A DNA stretch of 64,000 bases from contig UCJA01000009.1 of assembly GCA_900472675.1 (NCBI GenBank), positions 234,551-298,550 on the forward strand, in the 5' to 3' direction. This DNA is from Hyphomicrobiales bacterium (GTDB taxonomy: Bacteria > Pseudomonadota > Alphaproteobacteria > Rhizobiales > Rhizobiaceae). Below are positions 17,270 to 26,977 of this stretch, piece after piece (the stretch's first letter is position 1; each line of letters begins with the position of its first letter). Below the pieces are notes generated by a model, which searched no databases, was not told the DNA's origin, and was given only the letters and a program-made list of their open reading frames with translations. The translations under genes and the position numbers were made by a program.

Positions 17270-18148
17270 TCAGCTGGCCTTCTGCAGCAGGCGCGACCGC
17301 TTGACCGGTTTGACCTCAATGGTCTTCATCGCAAAGACCGCGCCGTAGAGCTTCACGAGCAGGTCCTTCCGATCCGGAATGCCGGCCATGTCGTCCCAGC
17401 CAAGTACGCTTCCGACCCGCGCAGTGATCTTCGTGCCCGACAGCCGCTTGAACTCGCGGATCAGCAGCGACAGCCGCAGGGTCATCGAAATTCGGCTGGC
17501 GATATGGAAAAGCCGTCCGTTCTGGCCGTCGAAATAGATCGGAACCACGTCGGCGCGTGCCGCCTGGATGAGCTTGGCCGGAAAGATCTTCCACGGCAGG
17601 TCTTCAACCTTGCCGAACCCCTTCTTCGCCGTGGCCACGCCGCCAGCCGGGAAGATGATGATCGTCGTCCCCTCTTTCAGCAGCCGCAATGCCTCGTGCC
17701 GCGTCTTCATGTTGATCGCGACAGCCTCCTTGGTCTCCTCGAAAGACACGGGAAGCGAATAGGGTGCCATTTCCGGCACCTTGAGAAGCTCGTTGTTGAT
17801 CAGCACGCGGAAGGGACGGCCGATCTGCTCTGCCAGTGCCAGCACGGCAATCCCGTCGCCGATCCCGAAAGGATGGTTGGCAACGATCACCAGGGGCCGG
17901 TCGTTGGCCACCGTCGGTGGCCATTCACCCCGGATGTCCAGCTCCACGTCAATCAGGTCCAGCATCTTGCCGAAAACCCGGTCGGTCTTGCCGACGATGT
18001 CTGCCCGCCAGATATCGTAGAGCCGGGCGTACCGGTCGCGGCCGGAAAGCCCCTCGATGGAACGGATGAACCAGCGCTTCAGGCGCGGGTCCCTCTCGTT
18101 GGCGTAGGATAGTTCCTTGAACCGCAAGTTCAGTCTCCGCGGAAACAT
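17270..18148 (-). CDS. Lysophospholipid acyltransferase family protein (hemolysin-like)
   Basis: Probable membrane-associated acyltransferase of 292 residues. The catalytic block is VIVANHPFGIGDGIAVL, a variant of the HX4D motif seen in the hemolysin-like subgroup, followed by FPAGGVATAKKG (the substrate-phosphate block FPxG) and VVPIYFDGQN. Such enzymes acylate lysophospholipids or ornithine-lipid precursors, but this sequence does not decide between these. The ATG at 18148 has AAGG four bases upstream. It stands alone between the exported protein and thrS. Confidence 0.85.
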   Translation of the reverse strand: MFPRRLNLRFKELSYANERDPRLKRWFIRSIEGLSGRDRYARLYDIWRADIVGKTDRVFGKMLDLIDVELDIRGEWPPTVANDRPLVIVANHPFGIGDGIAVLALAEQIGRPFRVLINNELLKVPEMAPYSLPVSFEETKEAVAINMKTRHEALRLLKEGTTIIIFPAGGVATAKKGFGKVEDLPWKIFPAKLIQAARADVVPIYFDGQNGRLFHIASRISMTLRLSLLIREFKRLSGTKITARVGSVLGWDDMAGIPDRKDLLVKLYGAVFAMKTIEVKPVKRSRLLQKAS

Positions 18149-18229
18149 CCGCCTTCATCACGCTATAGCATGTCACGCGGATGTTACAGCTTTCTGACAG
18201 CGCCCGACATGGCGCTGTCAGAACTATTT

Positions 18230-20251
18230 TCAGGCCACGCGTCTGCGAGCCAGGCGACGCTTGACGTCGGGAGGCGTTGCTTCCTCGGTCAGTGCGGTCA
18301 GCGCTTCCTCAAGCGGCATCGACGTCTGAGCCTGGCTGCCGAGACGGCGGATGTTGACCGAGCGCTCTTCAGCCTCCTTCTTGCCGCAGACGATGATCAC
18401 CGGAACCTTCGTCACCGAATGTTCGCGGACCTTGTAGTTGATCTTCTCGTTGCGGAAGTCGGTATCCACCACCAGACCGGCGTCGCGCAGATATTCCGCG
18501 ACCTCCCGGCCGTAGTCGTCTGCATCCGACGTGATCGTGGCCACGACCACCTGCATCGGCGCCATCCACAACGGCATGTGACCCGCGAAATTCTCAAGAA
18601 GAATACCGAGGAATCGCTCCATCGAGCCGCAGATCGCCCGGTGGATCATCACCGGCTGCTGCTTTTCGGAGTTGTGGTCGATGTAGAAGGCCCCAAACCG
18701 TTCCGGCAGGTTGAAGTCCACCTGGGTCGTGCCGCATTGCCACTCGCGGCCGATCGCATCCTTCAGCGTGTATTCGAACTTCGGGCCATAGAAGGCGCCC
18801 TCGCCCGGAAGAATACCCGTCTTGATGCGACCGCCAGATTGCTCCTCGATCGTATTGAGGACCTGCATCATGACATTTTCGGCGCGGTCCCAGAGCTCGT
18901 CCGATCCGACACGCTTGTCCGGTCGGGTGGAGAGCTTCACCACCACTTGCTGGAAGCCAAAGTCCTCGTAGACGGACAGGATGAGGTCGTTGATCCGCAG
19001 GCATTCCGCGGCCAGCTGCTCGTCCGTGCAGAACACATGCGCATCGTCCTGGGTGAAACCGCGCACGCGCATCAGCCCGTGCAGCGCCCCGGAGGCTTCG
19101 TAACGGTGAACAAGTCCGAATTCCGCCAGGCGAATCGGAAGCTCGCGGTAGGATTTCAGGCCGTGCTTGAAGATCTGCACGTGGCCCGGGCAGTTCATCG
19201 GCTTCAGCGCGAAAACCTTCTGGTCGGCTTCCTTGTCGTCCGGGTTGATGAAGGAATGCGCCGACTTCACCGCGAACATGTTCTCGTTGTACCAGCCCCA
19301 GTGGCCGGACGTTTCCCACAGCGACTTGTCGAGCACCTGTGGCGCGTTGACCTCTTCATAAGTGCCGGCAAGCCGGCGACGCATGTAGGAGGTCAGCGTC
19401 TGGAACATGCGCCAGCCCTTGCCGTGCCAGAAAACGACGCCGGGGCCTTCTTCCTGGAAATGGAACAGGTCCATTTCGCGGCCGAGCTTGCGGTGGTCGC
19501 GCTTCTCCGCTTCGGCCAGCACATGCAGGTACTGGTCGAGTTCTTCTTGGCTGGCCCAGGCCGTCCCGTAGATACGTGTCAGCATCGGCTTGGTCGAATC
19601 GCCGCGCCAATAAGCGCCGGCCACCTTCATCAGCTTGAAGGCCGTACCCACCTGGCCGGTCGAGACCATGTGCGGACCGCGGCAGAGGTCGAACCAGTTG
19701 CCCTGGCGGTAGATCTTGAGGTCCTGGCCTGCGGGGATCGTATCGACCAGCTCGACCTTGTAGGCCTCGCCCTTGTCGGCAAACACGTCCCGCGCCTTCT
19801 CGCGCGACCAGATTTCCTTGGTGAAGGCGGCGTTCTTCTGGATGATCTCCTTCATCTTCTTTTCGATCTTGGGCAGATCGTCGGGCGTGAAGGGCCAGTC
19901 TTCGCGGCTGTCGGGATGGACACGCTTGAAGTCGTAATAGAAGCCGTTCTCGATGACAGGACCGATGGTCACCTGCGTGCCGGGCCACAGGGCCTGCACC
20001 GCTTCGGCCATCACATGCGCGGCATCGTGACGAATGAGTTCCAGGGCACGGGCGTCCGTACGGGTGACGATCTCGATCTTGCCGCTGTCGACGGGATCCG
20101 AGAGATCGCGCAATTCTCCGTCGAGCGCGATAGCGACAGCCTTCTTGGCCAGCGACTTGGAGATCGATTCGGCGACGGCAAGGCCGGTCGTGCCGGGATC
20201 GTACTCGCGCACGGAGCCATCAGGAAATGTAAGGAAAACGGATTGGGACAT
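18230..20251 (-). CDS. thrS: Threonine--tRNA ligase
   Basis: Class II aminoacyl-tRNA synthetase that charges tRNA-Thr. The 673-residue chain has an N-terminal TGS domain ([15 protein letters not shown]), the editing domain with the [12 protein letters not shown] zinc/editing motif near residue 75, the catalytic core with [10 protein letters not shown] and [14 protein letters not shown], and the anticodon-binding domain ([18 protein letters not shown]). The ATG at 20251 follows an AGGAGA ribosome-binding site. Upstream there is no T-box or tRNA-Thr-like operator that I can see. Confidence 0.97.
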   Translation of the reverse strand: MSQSVFLTFPDGSVREYDPGTTGLAVAESISKSLAKKAVAIALDGELRDLSDPVDSGKIEIVTRTDARALELIRHDAAHVMAEAVQALWPGTQVTIGPVIENGFYYDFKRVHPDSREDWPFTPDDLPKIEKKMKEIIQKNAAFTKEIWSREKARDVFADKGEAYKVELVDTIPAGQDLKIYRQGNWFDLCRGPHMVSTGQVGTAFKLMKVAGAYWRGDSTKPMLTRIYGTAWASQEELDQYLHVLAEAEKRDHRKLGREMDLFHFQEEGPGVVFWHGKGWRMFQTLTSYMRRRLAGTYEEVNAPQVLDKSLWETSGHWGWYNENMFAVKSAHSFINPDDKEADQKVFALKPMNCPGHVQIFKHGLKSYRELPIRLAEFGLVHRYEASGALHGLMRVRGFTQDDAHVFCTDEQLAAECLRINDLILSVYEDFGFQQVVVKLSTRPDKRVGSDELWDRAENVMMQVLNTIEEQSGGRIKTGILPGEGAFYGPKFEYTLKDAIGREWQCGTTQVDFNLPERFGAFYIDHNSEKQQPVMIHRAICGSMERFLGILLENFAGHMPLWMAPMQVVVATITSDADDYGREVAEYLRDAGLVVDTDFRNEKINYKVREHSVTKVPVIIVCGKKEAEERSVNIRRLGSQAQTSMPLEEALTALTEEATPPDVKRRLARRRVA

Positions 20252-20370
20252 GTCTTTCTCCTGTCCAGTCCCGCCAACGAATGCGGGTGGGTGGCAATAA
20301 GCCGAATAGGCCGGCCAGCAACGGTTCGCTGATAGTGCTTTCGGAGATTTTAGTAAAGCTGCCGAAGAGT

Positions 20371-20730
20371 TCAGCGGCGCCAATAACGCCAGGGCATCCA
20401 CGCCTTGCGGCTCGACCCAAGGTCTACCGGCACCGGATCATGGCCCATGCTTCCGCCCGGACCACAACGAAGCACGCGAAACAATGCGAGCCAGCCGCCC
20501 CGCCACAGGCCATGCCGGGCAATCGCCTCGTAGCCATACTCGGAACATGTGGGGATGTGGCGGCAGCCATTGCCGACAAAGCCGGATAGGGTGAGCTGGT
20601 AGAACCGGATCAGGCCGGTGCCGAACAGCCGACCGGGCGTCCACCGGAAGGGTCCCGCCCAATTACGGGATCGTTTGCCGTTCGTCCGGTGGTCGTGCTC
20701 CCCTGGATGTTGGGGGGCTTGGTCGCACAT
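20371..20730 (-). CDS. yidD: Membrane protein insertion efficiency factor YidD
   Basis: Small protein that helps YidC insert membrane proteins. The 119-residue chain contains the family signature in order: [34 protein letters not shown] and [15 protein letters not shown]. The N-terminal 35 residues are a basic, poorly conserved extension. Its ATG at 20730 lies four bases past the stop of the IscU-like gene, so both are probably one operon. Confidence 0.93.
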   Translation of the reverse strand: MCDQAPQHPGEHDHRTNGKRSRNWAGPFRWTPGRLFGTGLIRFYQLTLSGFVGNGCRHIPTCSEYGYEAIARHGLWRGGWLALFRVLRCGPGGSMGHDPVPVDLGSSRKAWMPWRYWRR

Positions 20731-20734
20731 CGCT

Positions 20735-21181
20735 TCACACCGCAGCGGGGTGGGAAGTCTGGGCTTCGATCTGGTCGATCGCATCGACCACCGCATCGAA
20801 GGTCAGCATGGTAGACGGGTGCCGCGCCTTGTAGTCCTTGACCGGCTGCAGGTAGCGCATGTCTTCGAAGCGCCCGCTTGGGCCCTCGCCGCCGTCCTTG
20901 AGCATCGCCAACATCTCGTCCCGAGCCCGTCGAATCTCCTCGGCGGTTGCCCCCACCACATGGCGCGCCATGATCGACGACGAGGCCTGTCCGAGTGCAC
21001 AAGCCCGAACCTCGTGGGAAAAATTGGTCACCCGGTCCTGATCCATTTTCACGTAGACGCGTACTTTGGAACCACAGAGCTTGGAATGTTTCTCAGAGCT
21101 TGCATCCGCGTCCGCCAGGGCGCCACTCAATGGGATGTTGCCGGCGAATTCAAGGATCTTGCTGTTGTAGATATCGTCCAT
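20735..21181 (-). CDS. Iron-sulfur cluster assembly scaffold protein (IscU/NifU N-terminal-like)
   Basis: Probable Fe-S cluster scaffold or carrier of 148 residues. Two of the three expected cysteines are visible: KLCGSKVRVYV near residue 36 and VRACALGQASSSIMA near 62. The third position, near ARHPSTMLTFDAV, has no cysteine, so cluster binding cannot involve the normal three-cysteine set. The ATG at 21181 (MDDIYNSKILEFA) gives the normal N-terminus; the frame upstream is not conserved-looking. It sits first in an operon with yidD, and a candidate promoter lies 80-110 bp upstream. Confidence 0.85.
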   Translation of the reverse strand: MDDIYNSKILEFAGNIPLSGALADADASSEKHSKLCGSKVRVYVKMDQDRVTNFSHEVRACALGQASSSIMARHVVGATAEEIRRARDEMLAMLKDGGEGPSGRFEDMRYLQPVKDYKARHPSTMLTFDAVVDAIDQIEAQTSHPAAV

Positions 21182-21262
21182 AAAGAGCTCGCTTCGGCAG
21201 TGCCGTTGGCAGATGAACACATCGTCCATCGCTGCGGCCTACCGGATTGGGTTGACCGTCTA

Positions 21263-21291
21263 TATATGTGACCTCGGCGCGTAATCATCAA
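21263..21291 (-). promoter_or_regulatory. Candidate sigma-70 promoter for the IscU-like gene and yidD
   Basis: On the minus strand TTGATG (21291-21286) and CATATA (21268-21263) are separated by 17 bp, a normal spacing for a housekeeping promoter. The site is 80 bp upstream of the start at 21181. The -35 matches four of six consensus bases and the -10 four of six, so this is a prediction only. Confidence 0.35.
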
Positions 21292-21463
21292 GATTGGCTG
21301 TTTTTACGAAATCCTGCGCAATTGAGACTAGGATATCTTGTAAAGACAGGCTCTGCAGAGCAGATAACGCCGAATGATAAGAGGTGGGGTGCTGCATAGA
21401 GCGCAGGCTCGACGGGATCAAAGCCAGTCGGATGCGGCCTTGAACCGCATCAGGAGACGTTAA

Positions 21464-22078
21464 ATGGATGCCATAGTGAAGAATTTTCCGGCTTCAACGG
21501 ACAAGGACGCCCGGCCGAGCCAGCAGGAAGCTGAAGATGCCGTAAAGGTCCTCTTGCGGTGGGCAGGCGACGACCCGGCGCGCGAAGGTCTGCTCGATAC
21601 GCCTAAGCGCGTCGCTGCGGCCTACCGCGAGCTGTTCGGCGGCTACGGTCTGTCTCCCGAGGAGGTGCTCGGCCGGACCTTCGAGGAAGTCTCAGGGTAT
21701 GACGACCTCGTCCTCGTGCGCGACATCCCCTTCTTTTCCCACTGCGAGCATCACATGCTGCCGATCATCGGGAAGGCGAGCGTCGCCTACCTGCCGAACG
21801 GGCGTGTGCTTGGTCTTTCGAAGATCGCGCGCGTTATAGAGATTTTCGGACGCCGCCTGCAGACCCAGGAAAACCTGACCGCCCAGATCGCCAGCGCCAT
21901 CGACGAGACCTTGAAACCCCGCGGCGTCGCGGTGATGATCGAGGCTGAACACATGTGCATGGAGATGCGCGGCGTGCAGAAGCAGGGCTCCACCACGCTG
22001 ACCACGACCTTCACCGGCGAGTTGAAGACCAACGCGGCCGAGCAGGCCCGGTTCTTCTCCCTGACCCGAAGCCGTTGA
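21464..22078 (+). CDS. folE: GTP cyclohydrolase I
   Basis: Catalyses GTP to 7,8-dihydroneopterin triphosphate, the first step of folate synthesis. The 204-residue protein shows the zinc and substrate motifs: [20 protein letters not shown] near residue 90, [20 protein letters not shown] near 118, and [19 protein letters not shown] near 165. All expected zinc ligands (two Cys, one His) are present. It is followed after ten bases by hisI on the same strand. Confidence 0.97.
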   Translation: MDAIVKNFPASTDKDARPSQQEAEDAVKVLLRWAGDDPAREGLLDTPKRVAAAYRELFGGYGLSPEEVLGRTFEEVSGYDDLVLVRDIPFFSHCEHHMLPIIGKASVAYLPNGRVLGLSKIARVIEIFGRRLQTQENLTAQIASAIDETLKPRGVAVMIEAEHMCMEMRGVQKQGSTTLTTTFTGELKTNAAEQARFFSLTRSR

Positions 22079-22088
22079 GCGTATCCCG

Positions 22089-22550
22089 ATGACGATTGAG
22101 TTTGCGGCGCCCTCCCCGCACAAGGAAGATCTGGAGGGCGCCGGTGCCTTCACGCCCCGTTTCGACGCGGGCGGTCTTGTGACGGCGGTCGTCACCGACA
22201 TGCGCGACGGCGAACTCCTCATGGTTGCCCATATGAATGCGGAAGCCCTGCGGCTGACGCTGGAAACGGGCATTGCCCACTATTACAGCCGCTCCCGGGC
22301 CAAGCTCTGGAAGAAGGGTGAGACCTCCGGCAATCTCCAGACTGTCCACGAGGTGAGAACCGACTGCGACCAGGACGTGGTCTGGCTCAAGGTCTCGGTC
22401 AGCGGCCATGATGCCGCCTGCCATACCGGCCGCCGTTCCTGCTTCTATCGCATGGTTGACGTCAAAGACGACAAGGTCTCGCTCGTAATTGTCGATGATG
22501 AGCGCCACTTTGATCCGCAGACCGTGTACAGTGACGGGAAGACCTCGTAG
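22089..22550 (+). CDS. hisI: Phosphoribosyl-AMP cyclohydrolase
   Basis: Opens the purine ring of phosphoribosyl-AMP in histidine biosynthesis. The 153-residue stand-alone enzyme has the magnesium/zinc motif [12 protein letters not shown] near residue 97 and the conserved [11 protein letters not shown] near 116, with [19 protein letters not shown] as the substrate loop. It lacks a HisE domain, as usual in alphaproteobacteria. It lies ten bases after folE and is probably cotranscribed, although the two act in different pathways. Confidence 0.96.
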   Translation: MTIEFAAPSPHKEDLEGAGAFTPRFDAGGLVTAVVTDMRDGELLMVAHMNAEALRLTLETGIAHYYSRSRAKLWKKGETSGNLQTVHEVRTDCDQDVVWLKVSVSGHDAACHTGRRSCFYRMVDVKDDKVSLVIVDDERHFDPQTVYSDGKTS

Positions 22551-22658
22551 CGCATCCGCACCCTGTGCCGGCGCTGTTTCCCAGGTAAACTGTTTCGAAA
22601 CCACGTGAGGCGCTAAAATACTGGGTGCGACCTCGGTGGGCACGGAGGAAATTTGTCG

Positions 22659-23615
22659 ATGCTGAACTGGAGCAGGAATCGCAACGATCGGCAGAACGCT
22701 CCTGCGGATGTTGGCGGTCCCAACATGACCCCGCCGGCCCTGCCTGTTGCGATTGCACCGCCTCCGAAGGCAAAGTTAGCGTTGGCTCTGGGCGGTGGCG
22801 CGGCGCGCGGCTGGGCCCATATCGGTGTGTTGCGCGCTCTGGACGAAGCCGGCATCGAGGTCGGCATGATTGCCGGCACCTCCATCGGTGCGCTTGTCGG
22901 CGGCTGTTATCTGGCCGGAAAACTGGACGAGCTCGAACAATTCGCACGATCCCTCACCATGCGCCGCATCGCGGGCCTGCTGGATCTGACGATCGGCGGC
23001 GGTGGGCTGTTGGGCGGAATGCGGCTGACAAAGCGTATGCAGGAACATCTGGAAGGTCTGTCGATCGAGGATCTGAACAAACCCTTCGTGGCGGTTGCGA
23101 CCGAACTCCACACGGGTCACGAGGTTTGGATTTCCAGCGGTTCGCTCATCACCGCCCTGCGCGCATCCTATGCGCTTCCCGGCATTTTTGAACCGGTGGT
23201 TTGCAACAACCGCGTTCTGGTCGACGGCGCACTCGTCAATCCGGTACCGACCTCCGTCTGCCGCGCCTATGAGCAGCCGCTCGTGGTCGCCATCAACCTG
23301 AACTACGAGATCTTCGGCCGTTCCGCCGTTGTCAAGCACAATGCCAGCGTCCAGCAGCTGGACACGCCGCGCAATCGACCGGACCGTCGGGTCAGCGTGA
23401 CCGGAACCATGGTTCAGGCCTTCAACATCATCCAGGAACGCATTTCCCGTGCAAGGCTTGCCGGCGATCCGCCGGACTTGGCACTGCACCCGCGTCTCGC
23501 CGACATCGGCCTTTCGGAGTTCCACCGGGCAGGCGAAGCGATCGATCGCGGGTACCAGGAAACCATGGCGCAGATCTCAGCGCTGAAGCGCATGCAGGAG
23601 GTCTTTGCGGTCTAG
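22659..23615 (+). CDS. Patatin-like phospholipase family protein (RssA type)
   Basis: Predicted serine acyl hydrolase of 318 residues. The oxyanion motif LALGGGAARGWAHIGVLRAL is near residue 45, the nucleophile elbow GTSIGALVGG near 78, and the aspartate of the Ser-Asp dyad in VDGALVNPVP near 192. The N-terminal 40 residues are polar. The ATG at 22659 is ten bases after GGAGG; a TTG at 22653 in the same frame is an alternative. Substrate unknown. It follows hisI after about 110 bp. Confidence 0.9.
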   Translation: MLNWSRNRNDRQNAPADVGGPNMTPPALPVAIAPPPKAKLALALGGGAARGWAHIGVLRALDEAGIEVGMIAGTSIGALVGGCYLAGKLDELEQFARSLTMRRIAGLLDLTIGGGGLLGGMRLTKRMQEHLEGLSIEDLNKPFVAVATELHTGHEVWISSGSLITALRASYALPGIFEPVVCNNRVLVDGALVNPVPTSVCRAYEQPLVVAINLNYEIFGRSAVVKHNASVQQLDTPRNRPDRRVSVTGTMVQAFNIIQERISRARLAGDPPDLALHPRLADIGLSEFHRAGEAIDRGYQETMAQISALKRMQEVFAV

Positions 23616-23650
23616 CCGCAAATCCCCTGGATGACGTCGGGCTGTGTCCG

Positions 23651-24085
23651 TCAGCTGGCGATATAGGCCTTCATATGATCGGCTTCCGTCTCGACCTCGC
23701 GGATGCGAGCCTTGACCACGTCGCCAATCGAGATGATGCCGGCCAGCTTGCCGTCCTTTTCCACCGGAACGTGGCGGAAACGACCGGCGCTCATCATTCC
23801 CATCAGCTCGTCGACTGTCTGCTCTTCCCGGCAACGCTGCACGGCGGTAGTCATGGCGGTCTTGACGTGCTGGGTGAGCACCCCTGCACCTTCCGATGCC
23901 ACGGCCCGTACCAGGTCTCGCTCCGTGAAGATGCCGGCAATCCGGTCTTCCATGCCGATTACGATGACAGCGCCGATCTTGTGGTCGTTCAGGATCTGGG
24001 CGACCTCCAGAAGGCTCCGGTCGGGGCTCACGGTCACGACCTCGCGGCCCTTGGTTTCCAGCATGCTTTTGACGTTTGTCGACAT
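23651..24085 (-). CDS. CBS domain protein
   Basis: A 144-residue protein made of two CBS motifs forming one Bateman module (VTVSPDRSLLEVAQILNDHKIGAVIVI and the second unit ending in RFRHVPVEKDGKLAGIISIGDVVKARI). Such stand-alone modules bind adenosine nucleotides and act as energy or redox sensors. The ATG at 24085 has a strong AGGAGGAGAA ribosome-binding site. The gene is convergent with the patatin-like gene, 35 bp between stops. No partner enzyme is evident. Confidence 0.92.
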   Translation of the reverse strand: MSTNVKSMLETKGREVVTVSPDRSLLEVAQILNDHKIGAVIVIGMEDRIAGIFTERDLVRAVASEGAGVLTQHVKTAMTTAVQRCREEQTVDELMGMMSAGRFRHVPVEKDGKLAGIISIGDVVKARIREVETEADHMKAYIAS

Positions 24086-24183
24086 GGTGTTCTCCTCCTC
24101 AGCCACCTGCCGCACGATGTCTCCCCACATCGGCGACGCGCAGTTCTCCTGCCTCAAAAATTTAGAACGCCCTCAACAAGATA

Positions 24184-24978
24184 TCAAGCCGCCGTGTCGC
24201 GGGCCGGAGCGACCGGCAGCGGGTCGAACAGGCCAAACAGCAGAAAACCGAACAGGAAGCCGCCGATGTGGGCATCCCAGGCAATCTCGCCTACGCCGCT
24301 GCCGATCAGCGGCAGACCAAGCGCAATCAGCACATTCCCGAACAGCCACATCAGGGTGAAGATGACCACCGTCCGGTTGCGGAAGGCGCCGAGGATGGTT
24401 TGCCGGGGATAGAGATGCCCGCCGATGCGGTCGTATCCGCGGCTGTTGGGAAAGGCGAAGCGGCAGGCAGCTCCCATCAGCGCCGAAACCACGCCGGAGG
24501 CACCCACCAGCATGGTCTCTTGTCCCCAGTGTAGGCCCGCATGGAAGAAGGCAGCCGCTGCCGCCGACAGCATCCAGAAGATAACGTAGCGAAGAGTGCC
24601 GATACGCCGGATCACCGGCGCGCCGAAGGCCGCAAGCCAGAGTGCGTTGAAGCCGATATGCTCCAGGCTGCCATGCAGCAGCGAATAGGTCACCGGTGTC
24701 CAGAGCCACTCCAGGTTCTGCTCCATCAGCGGATAGACGTAGCGGAGCGGCGTGAAGCCGAAATTGATCACGACATAAGATTGGCTGTCCTCGTCGAGGA
24801 GATAGGCCCAGACCCCATAGATGACGAACAGCAGGCCCAGCGTCACGACCAGGCTGCGGGGCATGTTGAAGATCGGGGGCGATGCCTCCTGCTCCGCCTG
24901 TCGCTCGGTCTCCCGACGCTCGACCTCATCATCGGTCACGTCCGGCCCCTCGTTCATGCTGTCGTGCTCCCGTGTCAT
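24184..24978 (-). CDS. Rhomboid family intramembrane serine protease
   Basis: Intramembrane protease of 264 residues. An acidic N-terminal tail (about 1-40) precedes six or seven membrane helices. The catalytic serine is in LVGASGVVSALMG (GxSG) and the histidine in AWDAHIGGFLFGFLLFG; SLEHIGFNALWLAAFG supplies the other conserved HxxxN element. The ATG at 24978 has a weak ribosome-binding site; ATG at 24957, preceded by GGGAG, is an equally possible start. Substrates are not known from sequence. Confidence 0.92.
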   Translation of the reverse strand: MTREHDSMNEGPDVTDDEVERRETERQAEQEASPPIFNMPRSLVVTLGLLFVIYGVWAYLLDEDSQSYVVINFGFTPLRYVYPLMEQNLEWLWTPVTYSLLHGSLEHIGFNALWLAAFGAPVIRRIGTLRYVIFWMLSAAAAAFFHAGLHWGQETMLVGASGVVSALMGAACRFAFPNSRGYDRIGGHLYPRQTILGAFRNRTVVIFTLMWLFGNVLIALGLPLIGSGVGEIAWDAHIGGFLFGFLLFGLFDPLPVAPARDTAA

Positions 24979-25172
24979 GGGCCAAGCCTTAGCCCAGCGC
25001 GGTGCCGAAGAAAAGCGCGCAGCGTTCCGTCACTGCGGCCTGTCGGCCACTATGACGACAAACAACGCCGCTTTAACCATAACCCCGCGTTCACGGCATG
25101 ATTTTCGCTCCGCAACAGGTTCAGGTCGTCCGAAAGGCCCGAGATGTATTGGAATGGAGCAGAGCAGCGCAT

Positions 25173-25799
25173 ATGCGGAACCAAGCCAGCAGGGAAATCT
25201 TCGACTATTGGATCACATTGTGCGGCGACCAGCCCGCTCCCCTGAGAACTGATATCGACCCCATGGTCCTGCGTCGTCTCCTCCCGCACCTTTTTATTGT
25301 CGTCGACACCGATGCTGCCCAGATCGACGACAGCACCCTGGAAGGCTCGGGCGATGCGATCTTCAGACTTGCCGGCACCCGCATCTGCGATCTCTTCGGC
25401 TGCGAACTCAAGGGGCGATCTTTCCGCGAACTTTGGTCTGCACGCGAAAGCATGCAGCCGCTCGACATCTGCCGCACCGTGATCCGCAATGAGCGTCCCG
25501 CCCTCCTCGACGTGCAGGCGCAGGGCTTCGAGCACGTCCGCCCCTACGAGATGCTGCTTCTGCCGGTCCGCTCGGGCACCGGGTCAAGCGACCGGACGCT
25601 GGGCGCCCTTGTGCCGCAGGCCGGCAAGGCGTTTCCGCTGTCTGCCCTACCGGTCGAAGGCCTCGTGCTGCAGAACTGGAGTTTCCTCGAAAGGGATGGC
25701 GCCGAAACACCCGAGGAGCAGAACGACAGGCCGTCCGGAACGTCCGTGCTCTGGAGGCTGTTGTCCCTTGCAAATTTCAGCGCCGGCAGGCCTTCCTGA
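25173..25799 (+). CDS. PAS domain-containing protein (PAS_5 type)
   Basis: The 208-residue protein opens with SREIFDYWITLCGDQPAPLR, then DIDPMVLRRLLPHLFIVV, the typical start of PAS_5-type proteins of alphaproteobacteria. The remaining PAS-like core (IFRLAGTRICDLFGCELKGRSF, then YEMLLLPV) follows. A C-terminal region of about 70 residues is not recognisable. No kinase, GGDEF or other output domain is attached, so function is unknown. An in-frame ATG at 25098 is an alternative start but lacks a ribosome-binding site and leads into a poorly conserved-looking extension. Confidence 0.75.
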   Translation: MRNQASREIFDYWITLCGDQPAPLRTDIDPMVLRRLLPHLFIVVDTDAAQIDDSTLEGSGDAIFRLAGTRICDLFGCELKGRSFRELWSARESMQPLDICRTVIRNERPALLDVQAQGFEHVRPYEMLLLPVRSGTGSSDRTLGALVPQAGKAFPLSALPVEGLVLQNWSFLERDGAETPEEQNDRPSGTSVLWRLLSLANFSAGRPS

Positions 25800-25900
25800 G
25801 GCTGCTGACGCGCACATCGGCGGCGCGCGAGGCTATGTCTTAATTTCATCTTAACCCCCTTCCCCTATGATGAAGATTAGCCCAGCCGAGAGATGCTCGC

Positions 25901-26509
25901 ATGTACTCGTTCCAACCAGCCCGGACGTCGCCGCAAGCTGTGTCCCCGCCGCGCTCGTTCCAGCGCGTGTCGGTGAACATTGCCGGTCGTCTGATGCTGG
26001 CCTCGCACGAGGAATTTCCGTGCACAGCGTATGAAATGTCTCCGGGCGACGTGAGCGTCTCCTGCGTGGGCCGTCCGCGCATTAATGAGCGGGTTGTCGC
26101 CTATCTGGATCAGATCGGCCGCCTCGAAGGCAAGGCCGTTGCCCTGGACGACGCCGGTTTCACCATGACGATCAACGCCACGGAGCGGAAGCGCGAGAAG
26201 CTCGCCGCCCAGTTGATCTGGACTGCCAACAAGCACGAACTCGGCCTGCCCGAGGACCGGCGCCACGACCGATTGACGCCGCGCAACACGCTGTCTCAAT
26301 TGACGCTGGACGATGGCAGCACTCACTCCTGCAAGATCGTCGATCTTTCGCTGTCCGGTGCGGCCGTGGATATCGACCTGCGCCCGTCGATCGGAATGGC
26401 AGTCCGGCTTGGCAACATGCGTGGACGCGTCGTCCGCCATTTCCTCGAAGGCGTGGCGATCGAATTCAACGCGGTCCAATCGCGCGAAGCTCTCACGGAA
26501 TTTCTCTAG
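25901..26509 (+). CDS. Protein with two PilZ domains
   Basis: Cytoplasmic protein of 202 residues, probably a cyclic-di-GMP sensor. The second half contains a good PilZ signature: DRRHDRL near residue 127 (the RxxxR arm) and DLSLSGAAVDI near 148 (D-x-S-x-x-G). The first half has a related, more degenerate unit (FQRVSVNIAGRLML and YEMSPGDVSVSC) that keeps the SxxG-like element but lacks a full RxxxR. It stands alone after the PAS gene and ends at a clear terminator. Confidence 0.85.
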   Translation: MYSFQPARTSPQAVSPPRSFQRVSVNIAGRLMLASHEEFPCTAYEMSPGDVSVSCVGRPRINERVVAYLDQIGRLEGKAVALDDAGFTMTINATERKREKLAAQLIWTANKHELGLPEDRRHDRLTPRNTLSQLTLDDGSTHSCKIVDLSLSGAAVDIDLRPSIGMAVRLGNMRGRVVRHFLEGVAIEFNAVQSREALTEFL

Positions 26510-26551
26510 CCGTCCCGTAACTGACGTCCTCACGCCATTAGCGACGCTTTC

Positions 26552-26575
26552 AGCCTGCTTGCGAGCAGGCTTTTT
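26552..26575 (+). terminator. Rho-independent terminator of the PilZ gene
   Basis: Stem AGCCTGC / GCAGGCT with a TTGCGA loop, followed by a run of T. It is 43 bp downstream of the PilZ stop codon. Confidence 0.88.
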
Positions 26576-26977
26576 CGTATCTGCGCCGCGACCGGCTGCG
26601 GCACACTTTGTCTCTTTTTGAGATTCTTTTTTTTAGAGCCTGTCGTGGCGACCTGCCATTTTCGGGCGCTGTCGGACCCGGCTTGTGGCGTCCGGCCCTT
26701 GTCGTCGATCCGTGTTGCTCGTAGCTCGCCACCCCATGAGAAGCGGGTCCCAAGCGGAATACATAAGCCGATTCAGATACTTGATCCTAGAAATCCGGCG
26801 CTGCAGATACCGCAGACCAAAAGGCTCGTCGACCTTCTGTGGTTAACGCTTAGATATCCAGCTGCGCAAGCATTTTAGCTAAGTTTGATTATAATAAGCC
26901 TCTGATTTTACTACGCTATTTTGCGGTAGCTCAAAATCTCTCTGGCAATGTCTTCCCAACAACGGGGAGACAAAAAA
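26576..26977. other. Gene-free interval upstream of the transglutaminase-like protease gene
   Basis: About 400 bp after the terminator in which I see no convincing gene; the short open frames have no ribosome-binding site and no protein-like composition. The last 100 bp are clearly richer in A and T, with a TATAAT hexamer at 26890-26895 but only a poor -35 (CAAGCA) at the right distance. The interval could hold a long 5' untranslated region or a small RNA; sequence reading does not decide. Confidence 0.5.

Noticed and set aside
18170..20332. Plus-strand open frame (720 codons) opposite thrS
   Set aside because: Mirror frame of a conserved synthetase, without motif or start signal.
20252..20370. 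T-box or tRNA-Thr-like operator in front of thrS
   Set aside because: No specifier loop, antiterminator or anticodon-like arm can be recognised upstream of the start at 20251.
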